Shown: positions 1 through 13,673 of the stretch, in pieces
Position numbering within the stretch: position 1 is the first letter of the stretch
Layout: each line of letters starts with the position of its first letter
Assembly: GCF_937616625.2 (NCBI RefSeq)
Contig: NC_065571.1
Coordinates: forward strand, 26,300,201 to 26,364,200
Source: Mercurialis annua
Taxonomy: Eukaryota > Streptophyta > Magnoliopsida > Malpighiales > Euphorbiaceae
Length of the DNA stretch: 64,000 nucleotides
Reading direction: 5' to 3'
Notes under the pieces: model-generated
Seen by the model: the letters and a program-made list of their open reading frames with translations, nothing else
What the model was told of the DNA's origin: nothing
The model's database searches: none
Translations under genes and position numbers: made by a program

Positions 1-3000
1 AAAAGTTTGTTTTTGTTCCGTAATGTTTGTAAACGTTTGGATTTCTTTCGTAACGTTTGTAAACGTTTGTAAATGATTGGCTTAAATCGCTAAAAAGGTG
101 AAATGTTTGGATTTCTTTTGTAACGTGTGTAAACGTTTGTCTTAAATTGCTAAAATGGGGAACCGTTTTGATTTGTTTCGTTACATTTGTAAACGTTTGG
201 CTTATATCAATAAAAAGGTGAAACGTTTGGATTTGTTTCGTAACGTTTTAAACGTTTGGCTTAAATTGCTAAAATGGGGAAACGTTTGGATTTGTTTCGT
301 CACGTATATAAACGTTTGGCTTAAATCACTAAAAAGGTGAAACGTTTGGTTTTGTTTCGTATCGTTTGTAAACGTTCGACTTAATCGCTAAAAAGGTGAA
401 ATGTTTGGACTTGTTTTTTTAACGATTATCAACGTTTTGCTTAAAATGCTAAAAAGGTGAAACGCTTGGATTTGTTTCGTAACGTTTGTAAACGTTTTGC
501 TTAAATTTGTAAAAAGGTGAAACGCTTGGATTTGTTTCGTAACGTTTGGTTTTGTTTTGTAACGTTTGGATTTGTTTCGTAACGTTTGTAAACGTTTGAC
601 TTAAATCGGTAAAAAGGTGAAACATTTGGATTTGTTCCGTAATGTTTGTAAACGTTTGGCTTAAATCGGTAAAAGGGTGAAACATTTGGATTTATTTTGT
701 AACATTTCTAAACGTTTGTCTTAAATAGCTATAGTGGGGAAACAATTTGATTTGTTTCGTAACATTTGCAAACGTTTGGCTTAAATCGCTAAAAAGATGA
801 AACATTCAAATTTGTTTCGTAACGTTTTAATCGTTTGGCTTAAATTGCTAAAATGGGAAAACCTTTGGATTTGTTTCGTAACGTATGTAAATGTTTGGCT
901 TAAATCATTAAAAAGGTGAAAATTTTGTTTTGTTTCGTAACATTTGTAAACTTTCGGCTTAAATCTATAAAAAGGTGTAACGTTTGGATTTGTTTCGTAT
1001 CATTTGTAAACGTTTTGCTTAAATAGCTAAAAAGGTGAAACGCATGGATGTGTTTCGTAACTTTGTAAACGTTTGGCTTAAATTGCTAAAAAGGGGAAAC
1101 GTTTGGATTTGTTCTGTAACGTTTGTAAACGCTTGGTTTTGTTTCGTAACGTTTGGATTGTTTTCATAACGTTTGTCAACATTTGGCTGAAATCGCTAAA
1201 TAGTTGAAATGTTTGGATTTGTTTCGTAACGTTTGTAAACGTTTGGCTTAAATTGCTAAAAAGGGGAAATGTTTGGAGTTGTTTCACAACGTTTCTAAAC
1301 GTTTGGCTAAAATTGCTAATAAGGTGAAACACTTGGATTTGTTTCGGAACGTTTTAAACGTTTGGTTTTGTTTCGTAATGTTTGTAAATGTTTGGCTTAA
1401 ATCGCAAAAAAGGTGAGATGTCCTGTTTGGTTTCGTAACGTTTGGCTTAAATAGCCAAAAAGGTGAAACGTTTCGATTTTTTCATAATGTTTGTAAACAA
1501 TTGACATAAATCGCGAAAAAGGTGAAATGTTTGGATTTGTTTCGTAACGTTTTTAAACGTTTTGATTAAATCGCTAAAAAGGAGAAATGCCTGGATTTGT
1601 TTCGTAACGTTTTTAAACATTTGGCTTAACTCGCTAATACAGTGAAACGTTTGGATATGTTTCGTAACATTTGGCTTAAATTGTTAAAAAGGTAAGACGT
1701 TTTGATTTGTTTCGTAACGTCTGTAATTGTTTTGCTTAAATCGCAAAAAAGGTGAAACGTTTGGTTTTGTTTTGTAACGTTTGTAAACGTTTTGCTTAAA
1801 TCGCTAAAAAGTTGAAACGTTTGGATTTGTTTCGTAACGTTTGCAAACGTTTGTTTTAAAGCATTGAAAAGGTGAAACGTTTGGATTTCGTTCGTAACAT
1901 TTGTAAACGTTTGGCTTAAATTGTTAAAAAGTGTTTCATAACCTTTTAAACATTTGGATTAGTTTGGTAACATTTGTAAACGTTTGGCTTAAATCGCTAA
2001 AAAGGTGAAACGTTTGGATTTCTTTCGTAACGTTTGTAAACGTTTGGCGTAAATCGCTAAAAAGAGGAAACGTTTGTATTTTTTTCGTAACCTGTAAACG
2101 TTTGGCCTAAATCGCTAAAAAGGTGAAAAGTTTGGCTTAAATCGCCGAAAATGTGAAACGTTTGGATTTGTTTCGTAACGTTTGTAAACGTTTGGCTTAA
2201 ATCACTACAAAGGAGAAACGTTTGGTTTTAAATTGGTAAAAAGGTGAAACATTTGGATTGATTTCGTAACGTTTATTAACGTTTGGCTTAAATCGCTAAA
2301 AAGGAGAAACGTTTGGATTTGTTTTTTACCGCTTGTAAACGTTTGGCTTATATTGCTAAAAAGGAAAAATGCTTGGTTTTGTTTCGTAACGTTTTTAAAC
2401 GTTTGGCTTCAATTGCTAAAAAGGGGAAACCTTTTGATTTGTTTAGTAATGTTTGTAAACGTTTGGCTTCAATCGCAAAAAAGGTGAAACGTTTGGATTT
2501 GTTTCGTAACGTTTGTCTTAAATCGTTAAAATGGGGAAAAGTTTGGATATGTTTCATAACGTTTTTAAACATTTGGATTTGTTTTGTAACTTATGTAAAC
2601 GTTTAGCTCAAATCGCTAAAAAGGTGAAATGTTTGGATTTGTTTCATAACGTTTGTAAATGTTTGGCTTAAATCTCTAAAATGGGGAAACGTTTGGATAT
2701 GTTTCGTAACGTTTTTAAACATTTGGATTTGTTTTGTAACTTATATAAACGTTTGGTTTTGTTTCGCAACGTTCATAAACATTTGGCTTAAATCGATAAA
2801 ATGAGGAAACGTTTGGATTTGTTTCTTAACGCTTGTAAACGTTTGGCTTCAATCGCTAAAAAGGTAAAAAGTTTGGATTTGTTTCGTAACGTTTGTAAAC
2901 GTTTGGCTTAAATTGCTAAAAATGTGAAAAGTTTGTTTTTGTTCCGTAATGTTTATAAACGTTCGGCTTAAACGATAAAAAGGTGAAATGTTTGGATTTG

Positions 3001-3239
3001 TTTCTTAACGTTTGTAAATGTTTTGCTTAAATTGCTTAAAAGGTGAAATGCTTGGATTTGTTTCGTAACGTTTGTAATGGTTTCGCTTAAATTGGTAAAA
3101 AGGTGAAACACTTGTATTTGTTTCGTAACGTTTGTAAACGTTTGGTTTTATTTTGTAATGTTTGGATTTGTTTCGTAACGTTTGTAAACGTTTGACTTAA
3201 ATCGCTAAAAAGGTGAAACATTTGGATTTGTTTCGTAAC

Positions 3240-6200
3240 GTTTGTAAACGTTTGGCTTAAATCACTAAAAAGGGGAAACGTTTGGATTTGTTTCGTAACA
3301 TTTGTAAGCGTTTGTCTTAAATACCTAAAATGGGGAAACATTTTGATTTGTTTCGTAAAATTTGTAAACGTTTGGCTTAAATCACTAAATAGGGGAAACA
3401 TTTGGATTTGTTTCATAACGTTTTAAACGTTTGGCTTAAATTGCTAAAAATGGGGAAACGTTTGGATATGTTTCATAACGTATGTAAACGTTTGGCTTAA
3501 ATCACTAAAAAGGTGAAAATTTGGTTTTGTTTCGTAACGTTCGTAAACGTTAGGCTTAAATCGCTAAAAAGTTGAAACGTTTGGATTTGTTACGTAACGT
3601 TTGTAAAAGTTTTTCTTAAATTGCTAAAAAGGTGAAACGCTTGGATGTGTTTCGTAACGTTTGCAAACGTTTAGTTTTGTTTCGTAACGTTTGGATTAGT
3701 TTCGTAACGTTTGTAAACATTTGGCTTAAATCTCTAAAAAGGTGAAATGTTTGGATTTGTTTCGTAACGTTTGTAAACATTTGGCTTAAATCGCTAAAAA
3801 GGTGAAACGTTTGGATTTGTTTCGTAACGTTTGTAATAGTTTAGCTTAAATCGTTAAAAAGGTAAAACGTTATGATTTGTTTCGTAACGTCTATAATTGT
3901 TTTGCTTAAATCGCTAAAAAGGTGAAACGTTTGGTTTTGTTTCGTAAAATTTGTAAACGTTTGGCTTAAATCGCTAAAAAGGTGAAACGTTTGGATTTGT
4001 TTCGTAAAGTTCGCAAACGTTTTTTTTAAATCGTTGAAAAGGTGAAACGTTTGGATTTGTTTCGTAACGTTTGTAAACGTGTCGCTTAAATTGCTAAAAA
4101 GGGTTTCGTAACGTTTTAAACGTTGGATTAGTTTCGTAATGTTTGTAAACGTTTGGCTTAAATCGTGAAAAAGGAGAAACGTTTGGATTTTTTTCGTAAC
4201 GTTTGTAAACGTTTGGCATAAATTGCTAAAAAGTGAAACATTTTGATTTGTTTCGTAACGTTTTCAACGTTTGGCTTACATTGCAAAAATGGAGAAATGT
4301 TTGGATTTGTTTCGTAACGTATGTAAACGTTTGGCTTAAATAGCTAAAAAGGTGAAAATTTGGTTTTGTTTCGTAACGTTTGTAAACGTTTGGCTTAAAT
4401 CACTAAAAAGGGGAAACGTTTGGATTTGTTTCGTAACATTTGTAAGCATTTGTCTTAAATACCTAAAATGGGGAAACATTTTGATTTGTTTCGTAAAATT
4501 TGTAAACGTTTGGCTTAAATCGCTAAATAGGGGAAACGTTTGGATTTGTTTCGTAACGTTTTAAACGTTTGGCTTAAATTGCTAAAAATGGGGAAACGTT
4601 TGGATATGTTTCATAACGTATGTAAATGTTTGGCTTAAATCACTAAAAAGGTGAAAATTTTGTTTTGTTTCGTAACGTTTGTAAACGTTAGGCTTAAATC
4701 GCTAAAAAGGTGAAACGTTTGGATTTGTTTCGTAACGTTTGTAAACGTTTTTCTTAAATTGCTAAACACGTGAAACACTTGGATGTGTTTCGTAACGTTT
4801 GCAAACGTTTAATTTTGATTCGTAACGTTTGGATTAGTTTCGTAACGTTTGTAAACATTTGGCTTAAATCGCTAAAAAGGTGAAATGTTTGGATTTGTTT
4901 CGTAACGTTTGTAAACACTTGGCTTAAATCGCTAAAAAGGTGAAACATTTGGATTTGTTTTGTAACGTTTGTAATCGTTTAGCTTAAATTGTTAAAAAGG
5001 TAAAACGTTATGATTTTTTTCGTAACGTCTCTAATTGTTTTGCTTAAATCGCTAAAAAGGTGAAACGTTTGGTTTTGTTTCGTAAAATTTGGAAACGTTT
5101 GGCTTAAATCGCTAAAAAGGTGAAACGTTTGGATTTGTTTCGTAAAGTTTGCAAACGTTTGTTTTAAATCGTTGAAAAGGTGAAACGTTTGGATTTGTTT
5201 CGTAACGTTTGTAAACGTGTGGTTTAAATTGCTAAAAAGGGTTTCGTAACGTTTTAAACGTTTGGATTAGTTTCGTAATGTTTGTAAACGTTTGGCTTAA
5301 ATCGCTAAAAAGGAGAAACGTTTGAATTTTTTTCGTAACGTTTGTAAACGTTTGGCTTAAATTGCTAAAAAAAGTGAAACATTTTGATTTGTTTCGTAAC
5401 GTTTTAAACGTTTGGCTTACATTGCTAAAATGGGGAAATGTTTGGATTTGTTTCATAACGTATGTAAACGTTTGGCTTAAATCGCTAAAAAGGTGAAAAT
5501 TTGGTTTTGTTTCGTAACGTTTGTAAACGTTTGGCTTAAATCACTAAAAAGGGGAAACGTTTGGATTTGCTTCGTAACATTTGTAAGCGTTTGTCTTAAA
5601 TACCTAAAATGGGGAAACATTTTGATTTGTTTCGTAAAATTTGTAAACGTTTGGCTAAAATCGCTAAATAGGGGAAACGTTTGGATTTGTTTCGTAACGT
5701 TTTAAACGTTTGGCTTAAATTGCTAAAAATGGGGAAACGTTAGGATATGTTTCGTAACGTATGTAAACGTTTGGTTTAAATCTCTAAAAAGGTGAAAATT
5801 TGGTTTTGGTTTCGTAACGTTTGTAAACGTTAGGCTTAAATCGCTAAAAAGGTGAAACGTTTGGATTTGTTTCGTAATGTTTGTAAACGTTTTTCTTAAA
5901 TTGCTAAAAACGTGAAACGCTTTGATGTGTTTCGTAACGTTTTCAAACGTTTAGTTTTGTTTCGTAACGTTTGGATTAGTTTCGTAACGTTTGTAAACAT
6001 TTGGCTTAAATCATTAAAAAGGTGAAATGTTTGGATTTGTTTCGTAACGTTTGTAAACATTTGGCTTAAATCGCTAAAAAGGTGAAACGTTTGGATTTGT
6101 TTCGTAACGTTTGTAATCGTTTAGCTTAAATCGTTAAGAAGGTAAAACGTTATGATTTGTTTCGTAACGTCTCTAATTGTTTTCCTTAAGTCGCTAAAAA

Positions 6201-6660
6201 GGTGAAACGTTTGGTTTTGTTTCGTAAAATTTGTAAACGGTTGGCTTAAATCGCTAAAAAGGTGAAACGTTTGGATTTGTTTCGTAAAGTTTGCAAACGT
6301 TTGTTTTAAATCGTTGAAAAGGTGAAACGTTTGGATTTGTTTCGTAACGTTTGTAAAAGTGTGGCTTAAATTGCTAAAAAGGGTTTCGTAACGTTTTAAA
6401 CGTTTGGATTAGTTTCGTAATGTTTGTAAACGTTTGGCTTAAATCGCTAAAAAGGAGAAACGTTTGGATTTTTTTCGTAATGTTTGTAAACGTTTGGCTT
6501 AAATTGCTAAAAAAGTGAAACATTTTGATTTGTTTCGTAACGTTTTAAACGTTTGGCTTACATTGCTAAAATGGGGAAATGTTTGGATTTGTTTCGTAAC
6601 GTATGTAAACGTTTGGCTTAAATCGCTATAAAGGTGAAAATTTGGTTTTGTTTCGTAACG
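3240..6660 (-). repeat. Three tandem 1.14-kb higher-order units
   Basis: Three successive blocks of about 19 monomers repeat in the same order. Landmarks recur at a constant step: the variant GTCTTAAATACCTAAAATGG near 3310, 4450 and 5590; the variant GGTGAAAATTTGG or GGTGAAAATTTTG near 3508, 4650 and 5790; the truncated monomer AAAAAGGGTTTCGTAACG near 4098, 5236 and 6376. Steps are 1138-1142 bp. Copies two and three are closest. All monomers are in R orientation, unlike the inverted units further right. Boundaries are approximate because the tandem register can be cut anywhere. Confidence 0.85.
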
Positions 6661-7289
6661 TTTGTAAACGTTCGACTAAAATCGCTGAAAAGGTGAAACG
6701 TTTGGATTTGCTTTGTAACGTTTGAAAATGTTTTGCTTATATTGCTAAAAAGGTGAAACGCTTGGATGTCTTTCGTAACGTTTGTAAACGTTTGGCTTAA
6801 CTAAAAAGTGCTTCGTAACGTTTTAAACTTTTGGATTTGTTTCGTAATGTTTGTAAACGTTTGCCTTAAATCGGTAAAAAGGTTAAACATTTGGATTTGT
6901 TTCGTAACGTTTGTATACGTTTGGCTTAAATCACTATAAAGGTGAAACGTTTGGATTTGTTTCGTAACGTTTGTAAACGTTTGGCTTAAATCGCTAAAAA
7001 GGTGAAATGTTTGGTTTTAAATTGCTAATAAGGTGAAACGTTTAGATTTATTTCGTAACATTTGTAAACGTTTGGCTTAAATCTTTAAAAAGGTGTGACG
7101 CTTGGATTTGTTTCGTAACGTTTGTAAACGTTTGGCTTATATTGCTAAAAAAGTGAAACATTTGGATTTGTTTCATAACCTTTGTAAATGTTTGGCTTAA
7201 ATCGCCAAAAAGGTGAAACGTTTGGAATTTTTTCGTAACATTTGTAAATTTTTTGGCTTAAATCGCTAAAAGGTGAAACGTTTGGATTT

Positions 7290-8365
7290 GTTTCGCAACG
7301 GTTATAACGTTTCGCTTAAATCGCTAAAAAGGTGAAACGTTTGGTTTTGTTTCGTAACATTTGAAAACGTTTGGCTTAAAGAGATAAAAAGGTGAAACGT
7401 TTGGTTTTATTTCGTAACGTTTGTAAACGTTCAGCTTAAATCGCTAAAAAGGGGAAACGTTTGGATTTGTTTCGTAACATTTGTAAACGTTTGGCTTAAA
7501 TTGCTTAAAAGGTGAAATGTTTAGATTTGTTTCATAACGTTAGTAAACGATTGGTTTTGTTTCGTAATGTTTGTAAACGTTTGGCTTAAATCGCTAAAAA
7601 TGTGAAACATTTTTATTTGTTTCGTAACGTTTTATGTTTGGTTTTGTTTAGTAACGTTTGTAAATGTTTGGCTTAAATTGCTAAAAAGTGGAAACGTTTG
7701 GATTTGTTTCGTAATGTTTGTATACGTTTGGCATAAATTGCTAAAAAGGGGAAACGTTTGGATTTGTTTCGTAACATTTGTAAACGTTTGGCTTTAATCG
7801 CTAAAAAGGTGAATTGTTTGGATTTGTTTCGCAACGGTTATAAATGTTTGGCTTAAATCGCTAAAAAAGTGAAACGTTTGGTTTTGTTTCGTAACATTTG
7901 AAAACGTTTAGCTTAAAGAGATAAAAAGGTGAAACGTTTGGTTTTATTTCGTAACGTTTGTAAACGTTCGGCTTAAATCGCTAAAAAGGGGAAACGTTTG
8001 GATTTGTTTCGTAACGTTTGTAAACGTTTGGCTGAAATTGCTAAAAAGGTGAAATGTTTAGATTTGTTTCATAACGTTTATAAACGATTGGTTTTGTTTC
8101 GTAATATTTGTAAACGTTTGGCTTAAATCGCTAAAAATGTGAAACATTTTGATTTGTTTCGTAACGTTTTAAATGTTTGGTTTTGTTTAGTAACGTTTGT
8201 AAACGTTTGGCTTAAATCGCTAAAAACGGGAAACATTTGGATTTGTTTCATAACGTTTGTATACGTTTGGCATAAATTGCTAAAAAAGTGAAACGTTTGG
8301 ATTTGTTTCGTAACATTTGTAAATGTTTGACTTTAATCGCTAAAAAGGTGAAACGTTTGGATTTG
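7290..8365 (-). repeat. Two tandem 537-bp units (nine monomers)
   Basis: A marker monomer with TTTCGCAACGGTTATAA and a following variant TTAAAGAGATAAAAAGG occur near 7294 and 7378 and again near 7830 and 7915, a step of 537 bp. The last copy runs into a related monomer (CGCAACGGTTTGTAAATG, near 8369) that belongs to the R arm just before the inverted domain. Confidence 0.75.
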
Positions 8366-8797
8366 TTTCGCAACGGTTTGTAAATGTTTGGCTTTAATCG
8401 CTAAAAAGGGGAAACATTTGGATTTGTTTCGAAACGTATTAAACGTTTGGCTTAAATCGCTAAAATGGGGAAACATTTGGATTTGTTTCGTATCATTTGT
8501 AAACGTTTGACTTAAATCGCTAACAAGGGGAAACGTTTGGAATTGTTTCATACCGCTTGTAAACGTTAGGCTTATATTGCTAAAAAGGCGAAACACTTGG
8601 ATTTGTTTCGTAACGTTTGGCTTAAATCGCTAAAAAGGGGAAACGTTTGGATTTATTTCGTAATGTTTGTAAACGTTTGGCTTCAATCGCAAAAAAGGTG
8701 AAATGTTTGGATTTGTTTCTTAATGTTTGTAAACGTTTGGCTTAAATCTCTAAAATGGGAAAACATTTGGATTTGTTTCGTAACGTTTGTAAACGTA

Positions 8798-10462
8798 TAC
8801 AAACTAAATCCAAACGTTTCTCCATTTTAGCTATTTAAGCCAAACGTTTACAAACATTACGAAACAAATCCAAACGTTTCCCCTTTTTAGTGATTTAAGC
8901 CAAACGTTTACAAAAGTTACCAAACAAATCCAAACATTTCACTTTTTTAGATTTAAGCAAAAAGTTTACAAACGTTACGAAAAAAATCCAATCATTTCAC
9001 CTTTTTAGCAATTTAAGCCAAACGGTTACAAACGTCCCGAAACAAATCCAAGCGTTTCACCTTTTTAGCAATTTAAGCAAAAGTTTACAAATGTTACAAA
9101 ATAAATCCAAACATTTTCCTTTTTTAGATTTAAGCCAAACGTTTACAAACGTTACGAAAACAAATCCAAGCATTTCACCTTTTTAGCAATATAAGCCAAA
9201 CGTTTACAAACGTTATGAAACAAGTCCAAGCGTTTTCCCTTTTTAGCAATTTATGCCAAACGTTTACAAACTTTACGAAACAAATCCAAGCGTTTCACCT
9301 TTTTAGCGATCTAAGCCAAACGTTTACAAACACTCTGAAACAAATCCAAGCGTTTCACATTTTTAGGAATTTAAGCCAAACGTTTACAAACATTACAAAA
9401 CAAATACAAGCGTTTAACCTTGTTTACGAACAAATCCAAATGTTTACAAACGTTACAAAAAAAATCCAAATGTTTAGAAACATTTACGAACTAATGAAAC
9501 AAAACCAAACATTTCACCTTTTTAGAAATTTAAGCCAAACATTTACAAACTTTACAAAACAAATTCAAGCGTTTCACCTGTTTTGCAATTTAATCCGGAC
9601 GTTTGGTTTTGTTTCGTAACTTTTGTAAAAGTTTGGCTTCAATCGCTAAAAAGGTCAAACATTTGGATTTGTTTCATAACATTTGGCTTCAATCACTAAA
9701 AAGTTGAAATGTTTGGTTTTGTTTAGTAACGTTTGTAAACGTTTGGCTTAAATCGCTAAAAAGCGGAAACGTTTGGATTTGTTTCGTAACGTTTGTATAC
9801 GTTTGGCATAAATTGCTAAAAAAGTGAAACGTTTGGATTTGTTTCGTAACATTTGTAAACGTTTGACTTTAATCGCTAAAAAGGTGAAACGTTTGGATTT
9901 GTTTCGCAACGTTTGTAAATGTTTGGCATTAATCGCTAAAAAGGGGAAACATTTGGATTTGTTTCGAAACGTTTTAAACGTTTGGCTTAAATCGCTAAAA
10001 TGGGGAAACATTTGGATTTGTTTCGTAACGTTTGTAAACGTTTGACTTAAATCGCTAACAAGGGGAAACGTTTGGAATTGTTTCGTACCGCTTGAAAACG
10101 TTAGGCTTATATTGCTAAAAAGGCGAAACACTTGGATTTTGTTTCGTAACGTTTGTAAACGTTTGGCTTAAATCGCTAAAAGGGGAAACGTTTGGATTTG
10201 TTTCGTAATGTTTATAAACGTTTGGCTTCAATCGCAAAAAAGGTGAAACGTTTGGATTTGTTTCTTAACGTTTGTAAACGTTTGGCTTAAATCTCTAAAA
10301 TGGGAAAACGTTTGGATTTGTTTCGTAACGTTTGTATACATTTGTATTTGTTTTGTAACGTTTGTAAACGTTTGGTTTTGTTTCATAACGTTTATAAACG
10401 TTTGGCTTAAATTGCTAAAATGGGGAAACATTTGGATTTGTTTCTTAACGTTTGTAAACGTA
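8798..10462. repeat. Inverted unit U1 (1665 bp)
   Basis: F arm to about 9600, R arm after. The start (CTCCATTTTAGC, then AAACATTACG) matches U11-U13 rather than neighbours U2-U8 (CTTCACTTTAGC), while the later F arm carries TTTATGCC monomers seen only in U3. It therefore looks like a recombinant unit at the edge of the domain. Confidence 0.9.
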
Positions 10463-12008
10463 TACAAACTAAATCCAAACGTTTCTTCACTTTAGCTATT
10501 TAAGCCAAACGTTTACAAACGTTACGAAACAAATCCAAACGTTTCCCCTTTTTAGCGATTTAAGCCAAACGTTTACAAAAGTTACCAAACAAATCCAAAC
10601 GTTTCACTTTTTTAGATTTAAGCAAAAAGTTTACAAACGTTACGAAAAAAATCCAATCATTTCACCTTTTTAGCAATTTAAGCCAAACGTTTACAAACAT
10701 TCCGAAACAAATCCAAGCGTTTCACCTTTTTAGCAATTTAAGCAAACGTTTACAAACGTTACAAAACAAATCCAAACGTTTCCCTTTTTTAGATTTAAGC
10801 CAAACGTTTACAAACGTTACGAAAACAAATCCAAGCATTTCACCTTTTTAGCAATATAAGCCAAACGTTTACAAACACTCTGAAACAAATCCAAGCGTTT
10901 CACATTTTTAGGAATTTAAGCCAAACGTTTACAAACATTACAAAACAAATACAAGCGTTTAACCTTGTTTACGAACAAATCCAAATGTTTACAAACGTTA
11001 CAAAAAAAATCCAAATGTTTAGAAACATTTACAAACTAATGAAACAAAACCAAACATTTCACCTTTTTAGAAATTTAAGCCAAACATTTATAAACTTTAC
11101 AAAACAAATTCAAGCGTTTCACCTGTTTTGCAATTTAATCCGGACATTTGGTTTTGTTTCGTAACTTTTGTAAAAGTTTGGCTTCAATCGCTAAAAAGGT
11201 CAAACGTTTGGATTTGTTTCATAACATTTGGCTTCAATCACTAAAAAGTTGAAATGTTTGGTTTTGTTTAGTAACGTTTGTAAACGTTTGGCTTAAATCG
11301 CTAAAAAGCGGAAACGTTTGGATTTATTTCGTAACGTTTGTATACGTTTGGCATAAATTGCTAAAAAAGTGAAACGTTTGGATTTGTTTCGTAACATTTG
11401 TAAACGTTTGACTTTAATCTCTAAAAAGGTGAAACGTTTGGATTTGTTTCGCAACGTTTGTAAATGTTTGGCATTAATCGCTAAAAAGGGGAAACATTTG
11501 GATTTGTTTCGAAACGTTTTAAACGTTTGGCTTAAATCGCTTAAATGGGGAAACATTTGGATTTGTTTCGTAATGTTTGTAAACGTTTGACTTAAATCGC
11601 TAACAAGGGGAAACGTTTGGAATTGTTTCGTACCGCTTGTAAACGTTAGGCTTATATTGCTAAAAAGGCGAAACACTTGGATTTTGTTTCATAACGTTTG
11701 TAAACGTTTGGCTTAAATCGCTAAAAAGGGGAAACGTTTGGATTTGTTTCGTAATGTTTATAAACGTTTGGCTTCAATCGCAAAAAAGGTGAAACGTTTG
11801 GATTTGTTTCTTAACGTTTGTAAACGTTTGGCTTAAATCTCTAAAATGGGAAAACGTTTGGATTTGTTTCGTAACGTTTGTATACATTTGTATTTGTTTT
11901 GTAACGTATGTAAACGTTTGGTTTTGTTTCATAACGTTTATAAACGTTTGGCTTAAATTGCTAAAATGGGGAAACATTTGGATTTGTTTCTTAACGTTTG
12001 TAAACGTA
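10463..12008. repeat. Inverted unit U2, short (1546 bp)
   Basis: Lacks two whole monomers (about 119 bp) in the F arm: after the AGCAATATAAGCC monomer near 10855 it goes directly to the ACAAACACTCTG monomer. F arm about 683 bp. U4 has the same deletion. Confidence 0.9.
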
Positions 12009-13673
12009 TACAAACTAAATCCAAACGTTTCTTCACTTTAGCTATTTAAGCCAAACGTTTACAAACGTTTAGAAACAAATCCAAACGTTTCCCCTTTTTA
12101 GCGATTTAAGCCAAATGTTTACAAAAGTTACCAAACAAATCCAAACGTTTCACTTTTTTAGATTTAAGCAAAAAGTTTACAAACGTTACGAAAAAAATCC
12201 AATCATTTCACCTTTTTAGCAATTTAAGCCAAACGTTTACAAACATTCCGAAACAAATCCAAGCGTTTCACCTTTTTAGCAATTTAAGCAAACGTTTACA
12301 AACGTTACAAAACAAATCCAAACGTTTCCCTTTTTTAGATTTAAGCCAAACGTTTACAAACGTTACGAAAACAAATCCAAGCATTTCACCTTTTTAGCAA
12401 TATAAGCCAAACGTTTACAAACGTTATGAAACAAGTCCAAGCGTTTTCCCTTTTTAGCAATTTATGCCAAACGTTTACAAACATTACGAAACAAATCCAA
12501 GCGTTTCACCTTTTTAGCGATCTAAGCCAAACGTTTACAAACACTCTGAAACAAATCCAAGCGTTTCACATTTTTAGGAATTTAAGCCAAACGTTTACAA
12601 ACATTACAAAACAAATACAAGCGTTTAACCTTGTTTACGAACAAATCCAAATGTTTACAAACGTTACAAAAAAAATCCAAATGTTTAGAAACATTTACAA
12701 ACTAATGAAACAAAACCAAACATTTCACCTTTTTAGAAATTTAAGCCAAACATTTACAAACTTTACAAAACAAATTCAAGCGTTTCACCTGTTTTGCAAT
12801 TTAATCCGAATGTTTGGTTTTGTTTCGTAACTTTTGTAAAAGTTTGGCTTCAATCGCTAAAAAGGTCAAACGTTTGGATTTGTTTCATAACATTTGGCTT
12901 CAATCACTAAAAAGTTGAAATGTTTGGTTTTGTTTAGTAACGTTTGTAAACGTTTGGCTTAAATCGCTAAAAAGGGGAAACGTTTGGATTTGTTTCGTAA
13001 CGTTTGTATACGTTTGGCATAAATTGCTAAAAAAGTGAAACGTTTGGATTTGTTTCGTAACATTTGTAAACGTTTGACTTTAATCTCTAAAAAGGTGAAA
13101 CGTTTGGATTTGTTTCGCAACGTTTGTAAATGTTTGGCATTAATCGCTAAAAAGGGGAAACATTTGGATTTGTTTCGAAACGTTTTAAACGTTTGGCTTA
13201 AATCGCTAAAATGGGGAAACATTTGGATTTGTTTCGTAACGTTTGTAAACGTTTGACTTAAATCGCTAACAAGGGGAAACGTTTGGAATTGTTTCGTACC
13301 GCTTGTAAACGTTAGGCTTATATTGCTAAAAAGGCGAAACACTTGGATTTTGTTTCGTAACGTTTGTAAACGTTTGGCTTAAATCGCTAAAAGGGGAAAC
13401 GTTTGGATTTGTTTCGTAATGTTTATAAACGTTTGGCTTCAATCGCAAAAAAGGTGAAACGTTTGGATTTGTTTCTTAACGTTTGTAAACGTTTGGCTTA
13501 AATCTCTAAAATGGGAAAACGTTTGGATTTGTTTCGTAACGTTTGTATACATTTGTATTTGTTTTGTAACGTATGTAAACGTTTGGTTTTGTTTCATAAC
13601 GTTTATAAACGTTTGGCTTAAATTGCTAAAATGGGGAAACATTTGGATTTGTTTCTTAACGTTTGTAAACGTA
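12009..13673. repeat. Inverted unit U3 (1665 bp)
   Basis: Full-length partner of U1 with the same TTTATGCC monomer near 12470. Carries the private variant GTTTAGAAAC near 12067, shared with U6 and U8 only. Its F-to-R junction reads AATCCGAATG. Confidence 0.9.

Larger units (their letters stand above)
1..8797 (-). repeat. 60-bp satellite array, R orientation
   Basis: Continuous tandem array of the 60-bp monomer, read throughout as reverse complement (GTTTGGCTTAAATCGC, TAAAAAGGTGAAACG, GGATTTGTTTCGTAACG). Monomers differ mostly at CG sites (AACGTT to AACATT or AATGTT; TCGCTA to TCACTA or TTGCTA) and by small indels. Several half monomers of about 30 bp occur, for example near 541-570 and 3660-3690, where two GTTTCGTAACG boxes follow each other without the GGCTTAAATCGC half. 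The part before 3240 is the most diverged. A decayed copy of the 1.14-kb unit annotated at 3240-6660 can be traced from about 640 to 1990: both hold a GTCTTAAATA(G/C)CTA variant, a GAAAATTT variant and an AAAAAGNGTTTC junction. No gene is supported here; open frames on either strand come from the 20-codon period. Confidence 0.97.

Noticed and set aside
10455..10470. GTATAC switch points as restriction or recombinase sites
   Set aside because: The hexamer is palindromic because two inverted GTTTAC-type boxes meet there; nothing else in the sequence suggests a site-specific enzyme.
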